Source: Actinomycetota bacterium (GTDB taxonomy: Bacteria; Actinomycetota; CADDZG01; JAHWKV01). Taken from it: DNA of 11,363 nucleotides. The stretch spans positions 1 through 11,363 of the forward strand of contig JAHWKV010000010.1 in assembly GCA_019347725.1 (NCBI GenBank), given 5' to 3'. Numbering within the stretch: position 1 is the stretch's first letter; each line of letters starts with the position of its first letter. Below the pieces are notes generated by a model. The model did no database searches. It saw only the letters and a program-made list of their open reading frames with translations, and had not been told where the DNA came from. Below, piece after piece: positions 6,215 through 11,363 of this stretch. The position numbers were made by a program, and so were the translations under genes.

Positions 6215-7999
6215 ATGGCTGTAACGGAACGGCCAACCACTGGTCAGGAAGTGGTCGTCAAGGAGATGTCCTGGGATCCCATCACCCGGATCGTAGGCAG
6301 TCTCGGAATCCATGCAGAGATCGACTTCACCAACCGAGAAGTGCTGAAGTGCTACTCGAGTTCGATGATCTTCCGTGGGTTCGATATCTTCATGAAGGGC
6401 ATCGACCCTCGTGACGCCCACTTCATCACTTCCCGCATCTGCGGCATTTGCGGGGACAACCACTGCACCTGCTCATGCCTGAACCAGAACATGGCGTACG
6501 GCGTAAAGCCGCCTAAGCTCGGCGACTACGCCTACAACCTGGCGGAGACGGCGGACTTTCTCTTTGACCACGCAATCTTCAACGACTGCATGGCCAACGT
6601 CGACTTCTGCGAGCAGATGGTCAAGGAAACCAACCCGAAGGTCCTGGAAAAGGCAGAGAACACCCTGGCGCCGGGCTCCAACTTCCACGGTTACCGCACC
6701 ATCGCCGACATCATGCGGGCGCTCAACCCGTTCACCGGCGACTTCTACCTGGAGACGCTGCACGCAGCCCGCTATACCCGTGAGATGTACTGCCTGTTCG
6801 GCGGGCGTCACACTCACCCTTCCACCATCATGCCTGGTGGGGTCAGTGCCGACATTACCCACCAGACGCTGACGGACTACTACGTCCGCCTGATGAAGTA
6901 CATGGACTACGTGAAGCGCAGCGTCCCCATGCACGACGACCTGTACGACTTTTTCTACGAGGCATTGCCTGGCTACGAGAAGGTCGGTTATCGCGACACC
7001 AACCTGGTGTGCTGGGGCTGCTACGACGACCCGGAGCACGTTGACTACAGCTATCAGAACATGAGCGACTGGGGCGAGAAGCGCTTCGTGACCCCGGGAG
7101 TCGTCATCAACGGTGAGCTGATCTCTACTGACCTGGTTGAGATCAACTTGATGATCCGCATTCTGCTGGGTAGCTCGTACTTCGACGAGTGGAACAACTC
7201 CACTGAACCGTGGGTTACCCACGACCCGTTGGGTAACCCGGTCAGCATGGATCACCCCTGGAACAAGACCACGTTCCCCAAGCCGCAGAAGAGAGACTAC
7301 AACGACAAGTACAGCTGGGTAACGTCGCCTCGTATCTACGACAAGAGGACCGATACCCACGTTTGCTGCGACACGGGCGGCGGCGCTTTTGCCCGTCAGT
7401 GGGTCACCGCTAAGGCTGGCAAGGTCGACCTCGGCTACCTCAAGGCCACCGGTGACAGCACCCTGATCTCGCTGCCCAGAAGTGAGAACTTCCCGGAGGT
7501 CGAGTTCGAGTGGAAGATTCCGAAGTGGAGCAACGCTGTCGAGCGTGACCGTGCGCGCACCTATCACCAGGCCTACAACGCAGCAGTGGCGCTGTACAAC
7601 CTCGAGAAGGCGTTTGTAGAGGTTCGTGCCGGCCGGACCAAGAGCTGGAACTCCTTTACGGTTCCGGACGAGGCCGTCAGCGTCGGGTTCCACGAGGCGG
7701 TACGCGGCGTGCTTTCGCACCACATGGTCATTCGGGACGGCAAGGTGGCCAACTACCAGCCGTTCCCTCCGACCCCGTGGAATGCCAGCGTGCGAGACAA
7801 GTTCGGAACTCCTGGGCCGTACGAGGACGCGGTGCAAAACACGCCGATCTTCGAGGAGAACGGTCCGGAGAACTTCAAGGGAATCGACATCATGCGTGCT
7901 GTGCGTAGCTTCGACCCCTGCCTGCCGTGTGGTGTGCACATGTACACGGGCGGCGGTGCGGTCAAGAAGGTGATGCACACGCCAACGAGCTTCGCTTAG
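6215..7999 (+). CDS. hhyL: [NiFe]-hydrogenase large subunit, group 1h
   Basis: The large subunit holds the Ni-Fe(CN)2CO site that oxidises H2. The protein is 594 aa. The N-terminal site motif RICGICGDNH is at 74-83, with Cys76 and Cys79 as ligands and His83 following. The C-terminal motif DPCLPCGVH is at 567-575, with Cys569 and Cys572. After His575 come 19 residues (MYTGGGAVKKVMHTPTSFA) that should be removed by a hydrogenase endopeptidase once nickel is inserted; that protease is not in the window. The sequence SWDPITRIVGSLGIHAEID (19-37) is the usual family opening. Together with the Asp-type small subunit and the downstream NifU/DUF5947/DUF6084 genes, this places the enzyme in group 1h, the clade of high-affinity, oxygen-tolerant H2 scavengers. 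Confidence 0.96.
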   Translation: MAVTERPTTGQEVVVKEMSWDPITRIVGSLGIHAEIDFTNREVLKCYSSSMIFRGFDIFMKGIDPRDAHFITSRICGICGDNHCTCSCLNQNMAYGVKPPKLGDYAYNLAETADFLFDHAIFNDCMANVDFCEQMVKETNPKVLEKAENTLAPGSNFHGYRTIADIMRALNPFTGDFYLETLHAARYTREMYCLFGGRHTHPSTIMPGGVSADITHQTLTDYYVRLMKYMDYVKRSVPMHDDLYDFFYEALPGYEKVGYRDTNLVCWGCYDDPEHVDYSYQNMSDWGEKRFVTPGVVINGELISTDLVEINLMIRILLGSSYFDEWNNSTEPWVTHDPLGNPVSMDHPWNKTTFPKPQKRDYNDKYSWVTSPRIYDKRTDTHVCCDTGGGAFARQWVTAKAGKVDLGYLKATGDSTLISLPRSENFPEVEFEWKIPKWSNAVERDRARTYHQAYNAAVALYNLEKAFVEVRAGRTKSWNSFTVPDEAVSVGFHEAVRGVLSHHMVIRDGKVANYQPFPPTPWNASVRDKFGTPGPYEDAVQNTPIFEENGPENFKGIDIMRAVRSFDPCLPCGVHMYTGGGAVKKVMHTPTSFA

Positions 8000-8037
8000 A
8001 AGCCAAAGGGCAACCATTGATGACTACTAACGCGGTC

Positions 8038-8068
8038 AGCGGGGGGGGCGGTTTCCGCCCCCCCCGCT
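8038..8068. repeat. Perfect 14-bp inverted repeat with G8 and C8 arms
   Basis: AGCGGGGGGGGCGG (8038-8051), loop TTT (8052-8054), CCGCCCCCCCCGCT (8055-8068). All 14 pairs match and 13 of them are G-C. It begins 38 bases after the hhyL stop and lies in the presumed 5' end of the next gene. With no T-tract it is not a standard terminator. It could stabilise the 3' end of the hhySL message, attenuate downstream expression, or stall ribosomes. It also coincides with a frame break described in the next entry. Confidence 0.85.
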
Positions 8069-8095
8069 GGGGAACAGGGGCCTGCGCCGCAAGAG

Positions 8096-8956
8096 TTGAT
8101 CGAGCGGGTTCAGGAGCTGACAGCGCAGCTTGACAATGTCTCGGATCCAAGCGTCCGCAAGACCGCTCAGGAATTCATGCGGGCGATCATGGAGCTATAC
8201 GGCCTGGGCCTGGCAAAGGTAGTGACGGTGCTAAGCGAATCCGGCGACGCCGGAGCGCCGATGCGCCAAGAGCTCATCCAGGACGGGGTTTTCGCCAGCC
8301 TGTTGCTGATTCATGACCTCTATCCCGTTCCGTTAGAGGAGCGCGTGGAGGAGGCGCTGGACAGTGTTCGCCCCTACCTGAACTCTCACGGCGGAGCGGT
8401 TGAGGTGGCCAGTTTGAAGGACGGCATCCTCAGCCTGCGCCTAGAGGGCAGTTGTAAGGGTTGTCCGGCATCGTCGGCAACGTTGGAGCTGGCAATCAAA
8501 AAGGCTCTGGACGAGGCCGCTCCGGACCTGATGGGCCTGCACGTCGATGGCGTGGTGGACAGTGAGCCGCAGCCCGCCAGGAAGGGCAAGGGACCGGTGT
8601 TGCCGGTGGTCAACACGCAGTCGGCACAACCCAAACAGGCCTCGGAGTGGTTTGACGTGGAAGGCACTGCGCGGGTAGCCAATGGTCAGATGATGACCAA
8701 GGACTTCTCCGGCCTCAAGCTTCTCTTAGCCAACGGCGACTGCACCATTCTCGCTTACAAGGACTCATGTGCCGGTTGCTCCAGTTCCCTGGAGGGCGGT
8801 GAGCTCTCCGAAGGCGTGTTGGCCTGCCCTTCTTGCGAACGAAAGTTTTTCTTGCCGAGGGCGGGTCGTTCGCTGGATGAGGAACGACTGCACCTGGTGC
8901 CGATTCCGTTGCTGTACAGTGAGGGTGTGGGAGTCAAGGTCGCTCTAGCGGTATGA
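8096..8956 (+). CDS. NifU-domain plus Rieske-like iron-sulfur protein of the hydrogenase cluster
   Basis: From the TTG at 8096 the product is 286 aa. Residues 1-75 are a helical N-terminal region. Residues about 82-152 are a NifU C-terminal-like domain with CKGC at 120-123, which can hold or transfer an Fe-S cluster. A Pro/Lys-rich linker (155-182) follows. A Rieske-like domain (about 184-286) carries CAGC at 225-228 and CPSC at 244-247, so Cys stands where Rieske proteins use His. I infer a role as electron carrier between HhySL and the respiratory chain, or as Fe-S supplier. The TTG has no good Shine-Dalgarno. An ATG at 8020 with AAAGGG upstream would encode a sensible N-terminus (continuing as SAPPAGEQGPAPQELIERV) if one base were missing from the G8 or C8 run, so the true start may be 8020 with a frameshift. 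The stop overlaps the next gene (ATGA). Confidence 0.85.
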   Translation: MIERVQELTAQLDNVSDPSVRKTAQEFMRAIMELYGLGLAKVVTVLSESGDAGAPMRQELIQDGVFASLLLIHDLYPVPLEERVEEALDSVRPYLNSHGGAVEVASLKDGILSLRLEGSCKGCPASSATLELAIKKALDEAAPDLMGLHVDGVVDSEPQPARKGKGPVLPVVNTQSAQPKQASEWFDVEGTARVANGQMMTKDFSGLKLLLANGDCTILAYKDSCAGCSSSLEGGELSEGVLACPSCERKFFLPRAGRSLDEERLHLVPIPLLYSEGVGVKVALAV

Positions 8957-9627
8957 GTTCGGACCCGAGTTCGATGTTCCCCAAGATCGAGGGAAACGGT
9001 TCGCCGATTCGGGGAAAGACCGTTTCGCCCGGGGCTATGGTGTCGGGGCTTCGGCAGCTGGTAAGGCCGGCCACCAAGGCGGACGAGATCTGCGATCTGT
9101 GCGAGTTGCCGATCCCCCCCAAGCACCGGCACCTGCTGCACTTGGAGGAGCGCCGGATAGTGTGCGTGTGCGCGACCTGCTGGGCGATCCGTTCCGGCGA
9201 TGCTGAGTACCGGCCGACCGGCAACCGGACCGCGTGGTTGGAGGATTTCAACCTCCCCGGGGACTTGTGGGCCAGCTTTCAGGTTCCGATCGGTCTGTGC
9301 TTCTTCTTCAACAGCGGGTCTGTTAACTCCGTCATCGGGATGTACCCATCTCCAGCAGGCGCCACCGAGTGCGAGCTTTACCTGGAGGCGTGGGAAGAAC
9401 TTAAGGAGCTCAACCCGATTTTGGAGGACCTGGAGACGGATATCGAGGCGTTGATGATCAACCGTTTGAGTGACCCTCCCCAGTATGCCATAGCGCCCAC
9501 GGACCGGGCCTACGAACTGGTTGGGATTGTGAAGGCGAAGTGGGAGGGCATCTCCGGCGGCGCCGAGCTGAAGAAGGCTGTGGAGGCCTACTTCGACGAT
9601 CTGCGACTGGCTAGTAAAGTGCCGTGA
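8953..9627 (+). CDS. DUF5947-like hydrogenase-associated protein
   Basis: A 224-aa soluble protein overlapping the upstream gene by 4 bases (ATGA at 8953). After about 30 disordered residues, SGLRQLVRPA (31-40) leads into a likely metal-binding region: CDLC (47-50), KHRHLLHL (57-64) and CVCATC (71-76). This gives five Cys and three His in 30 residues, enough for a zinc or Fe-S site. The rest is mixed alpha/beta with PVGLCFFF-like (here PIGLCFFFNS) and YPSPAGATE segments. From memory this layout matches DUF5947, found with actinobacterial group 1h hydrogenases, where its job is unknown. Tight coupling to the NifU/Rieske-like gene suggests equal amounts of the two proteins and perhaps one complex. 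No signal peptide or membrane helix is seen. Confidence 0.75.
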   Translation: MSSDPSSMFPKIEGNGSPIRGKTVSPGAMVSGLRQLVRPATKADEICDLCELPIPPKHRHLLHLEERRIVCVCATCWAIRSGDAEYRPTGNRTAWLEDFNLPGDLWASFQVPIGLCFFFNSGSVNSVIGMYPSPAGATECELYLEAWEELKELNPILEDLETDIEALMINRLSDPPQYAIAPTDRAYELVGIVKAKWEGISGGAELKKAVEAYFDDLRLASKVP

Positions 9628-10430
9628 CGGAGTCATCGGAAGAGCGCTCCGAGGACGCGCCCCAGGAGGTTCCCGCCCAGTTCTCGCCTACCGGCGTCTA
9701 CTCAGGCAAGCGCGGTTTCACGGGCGCCTCAGGCCCCAGCGACTATCCGCACCCGACGTTCACCGTGCTGGGCGCCGACCTGGTGAAGGTGGCGGCGGCG
9801 CCGACTATGAAGTTCACCGTAGGGGTGACGGAGTCCGAAGGCAGGGACGTCTTCGCAATCGCCCTTACCATCCAGATTCACGTGGACCCGGCGCAGCGCA
9901 AGTACGACGACGAGACCAAGGAAAAGCTCCTCGAGCTGTTTGGCGACCCGAGCCGGTGGGCGGTGACTACGCGGAGCTTTCAGTGGGCGCAGGTTTACGT
10001 GCTGGTTCCTCAGTTCACGGCCGCCACGAGCTTCGACGTCCCGGTCAACGTCACGTTCGACCTGGAACTGGCCGCAGCTAGATACTTTTACTCGCTACCC
10101 GACGGTGAGGTTCCGCTCAGTTTCCATTACTCGGGATCCATCTTCTACCGCGGCCACGACGGGCGTATTCAGATGGTGCAGGTACCGTGGAGCTGCCAGT
10201 CCAAGTTCAGGCTGCCGGTAGAGGTCTGGCGTTCGGTAATGGACTTTTATTACCCGAACACCGTGTGGATGACCCTCAGGCGCCAGACCATGGATGAGCT
10301 GCTGAAGTACAAGACCGAGGAGGGACTGACTACGTTGGACTCGTGCGTGCGCAAACTGCTGGGCGTGGAGGACTTCAACGAACCGAACCCATTTGCTTTC
10401 CGGCCTGAGGGCAAAAGGGACGATTCATGA
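9624..10430 (+). CDS. DUF6084-like hydrogenase-associated protein
   Basis: A 268-aa protein starting at a GTG that overlaps the previous stop (GTGA at 9624-9627). Residues 1-44 look disordered (Ser, Glu, Pro, Gly). The folded part begins PHPTFTVLGADLVKVAAAPTM and is rich in beta-strand patterns: FTVGVTESEGRDVFAIALTIQIHVDP (about 64-89), then VYVLVPQF and the EVPLSFHYSGSIFYR region. A conserved-looking C-terminal half has FRLPVEVWRSVMDFYYPN followed by several Trp and Arg. I recall this pattern as DUF6084, found beside actinobacterial hydrogenases. No Cys cluster, signal peptide or membrane helix is evident, so it is probably not a redox carrier. A structural or assembly role is an inference. 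The stop overlaps the next start (ATGA). Confidence 0.75.
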   Translation: MTESSEERSEDAPQEVPAQFSPTGVYSGKRGFTGASGPSDYPHPTFTVLGADLVKVAAAPTMKFTVGVTESEGRDVFAIALTIQIHVDPAQRKYDDETKEKLLELFGDPSRWAVTTRSFQWAQVYVLVPQFTAATSFDVPVNVTFDLELAAARYFYSLPDGEVPLSFHYSGSIFYRGHDGRIQMVQVPWSCQSKFRLPVEVWRSVMDFYYPNTVWMTLRRQTMDELLKYKTEEGLTTLDSCVRKLLGVEDFNEPNPFAFRPEGKRDDS

Positions 10431-11363
10431 TGACGCAAACCGTTGAAGATCTTGCCCAGTCGCTGCTTTACGAGGGTTATGCGCTTTACCCGTACACGTC
10501 TACCAGCGCCAAGAACGCCACGCCGACGCCCTTTGGTATCGTTTACCCGCCCGCTTATGCTCAGCGGCTGCCCACTCTGTACGACTGCATGCAGATTCAG
10601 TGCGTCCTGGAGTATGAGCCGGACGCGACCTTGGAGGGGACCGTGCTGTTTCTGGTTCCGTCTGGCGAAGATTATCGGGCGGCCGAGCAGCAGCTGAAGG
10701 TCGATCACACCCCGATCGGTTTTTTGGAGGCCGAGCCGGGTGTTGTGGGCATGGAGCTTGCGCCGGATCAGGAGCACGGCGGCCTGAAAGCCGAAGCCAG
10801 GTTGTCGGTCGAGGTGCTGGCGCCGGGCCAAGCTCGGGTAACGCTGCGAGTCGACAATCTCACCGAGGTTCGGGCTGCACAGGCCAAGGATTGGGACCGG
10901 CCGCAGGCCCTGTTGCACAGTCTTATCTCCACCCACGCCTACATGAAGGTGGTGGGAGGAAAATTCATTTCACCACTCGAGAACAGAGACGAGCGGGTGA
11001 GCGCCTGCAAGCACATCAACTCCTGGCCGGTGCTTGCTACAGAGGAGGACGATGCAGTGCTCGGCGCTGCGATCATGTTGCCGGAGTACCCGAAGATAGC
11101 TCCCGAGAGCAAGCTCAACTTCTTCGACAACACCGAGATCGAAGAAGCGCTTGTGCTGCACGCTCAGACGCTCCCGGAGGAGGTACTCGAGGATGTAGCT
11201 AAGCAGGATCCTGCGGTGCAAAAGATGATCGCCGCGGCTCGTGGGGTTACGTCCGAGGAGCTGCTGAAGATGCACGGCCGGCTGGAGATGGCCGAGCCGG
11301 GCACCGAACAGCTGAAGTCCGCAGTAGGTAAGGACCGGTTGCGCCGGTTCGAGAGTAAGTTCC
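10427..11363 (+). CDS. Conserved hydrogenase-cluster protein, unknown function, 3' end outside window
   Basis: An open frame from the ATG at 10427 to the window end, at least 312 codons with no stop, so the gene is cut off here. It overlaps the previous stop (ATGA); a second ATG at 10430 is equally possible. The N-terminus has LLYEGYALYPYTSTSAKN (about 14-31) followed by PFGIVYPPAYAQ, a pattern I recall from unknown-function proteins in actinobacterial hydrogenase clusters. The middle is beta-rich (about 56-155). It continues with LLHSLISTHAYMKVVGGKF and CKHINSWPVLA, then an acidic helical tail (IEEALVLHAQTLPEEVLEDVAKQDPAV). No signal peptide, membrane helix or Cys cluster is visible. Frame-consistent C/G-ended codons and the tight overlap make the gene secure; its function is not known. 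Confidence 0.8.
   Translation, partial: MMTQTVEDLAQSLLYEGYALYPYTSTSAKNATPTPFGIVYPPAYAQRLPTLYDCMQIQCVLEYEPDATLEGTVLFLVPSGEDYRAAEQQLKVDHTPIGFLEAEPGVVGMELAPDQEHGGLKAEARLSVEVLAPGQARVTLRVDNLTEVRAAQAKDWDRPQALLHSLISTHAYMKVVGGKFISPLENRDERVSACKHINSWPVLATEEDDAVLGAAIMLPEYPKIAPESKLNFFDNTEIEEALVLHAQTLPEEVLEDVAKQDPAVQKMIAAARGVTSEELLKMHGRLEMAEPGTEQLKSAVGKDRLRRFESKF

Noticed and set aside
6473..8017. A 514-codon open frame on the minus strand opposite hhyL
   Set aside because: It is the mirror of a strongly conserved coding gene in GC-rich DNA. Its product is Val/Arg/His-rich, has no motif, and no Shine-Dalgarno is seen.
8020..8133. A separate 37-codon peptide gene from ATG 8020
   Set aside because: The Gly- and Arg-rich product resembles no protein, and the other frame over the same bases reads as the natural N-terminus of the NifU/Rieske-like protein.
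1..11363. CRISPR arrays, tRNA or rRNA genes, insertion sequences, att sites
   Set aside because: I found no repeated spaced units, no cloverleaf-like or rRNA-like stretch, no transposase or integrase motifs and no flanking direct repeats.

Overview
The window is part of a gene cluster for a high-affinity, actinobacterial-type [NiFe]-hydrogenase (group 1h, formerly group 5, HhySL), the type that lets aerobic soil bacteria live on atmospheric H2. High GC, C/G-ended codons, ATGA-type overlaps between genes, and the gene set (NifU-like, DUF5947 and DUF6084 proteins behind hhySL; a SIS protein beside hypCDE) all point to Actinomycetota. The exact lineage cannot be told from the sequence, and an uncultured member is plausible.

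Layout: (1) 1-318, a GC-rich leader with no convincing gene, apart from a possible C-terminal tail of an upstream gene that stops at 34-36. (2) 319-4382, a plus-strand maturation operon: hypC, a second HypC-like protein, hypD, hypE, and a protein with two fused GmhA-like SIS domains. The first three overlap by 4 bases. (3) 4383-5084, a regulatory interval. It holds a near-perfect bidirectional terminator, one small convergent minus-strand gene for a single-pass membrane protein, and a divergent promoter region. (4) 5085-7999, the structural genes hhyS and hhyL, each with a strong Shine-Dalgarno. (5) 8000-11363, an overlapping run of four accessory genes: a NifU/Rieske-like iron-sulfur protein, DUF5947, DUF6084, and a conserved unknown that runs off the window end.

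How the genes work together: HypC, HypD and HypE build and carry the Fe(CN)2CO unit for the large subunit. HypA, HypB, HypF and the large-subunit endopeptidase are not in the window and should lie nearby. HhyL splits H2 at the Ni-Fe site. HhyS passes electrons through three Fe-S clusters, the proximal one apparently held by three Cys and one Asp. No Tat signal is visible on HhyS, so the enzyme is expected to be assembled and to work on the cytoplasmic side. The NifU/Rieske-like protein is the best candidate for electron transfer away from the enzyme or for Fe-S supply. The DUF5947, DUF6084 and terminal proteins are conserved partners of unknown function.

The strongest points for a second look are: a perfect 14-bp G8/C8 inverted repeat between hhyL and the next gene, which coincides with an apparent +1 frame break; the tandem SIS protein, whose two halves have lost complementary active-site parts; the Rieske-like domain with Cys in place of His; the HypC-like paralog with a CxxC motif; and a drop in GC at third codon positions partway through hypD.
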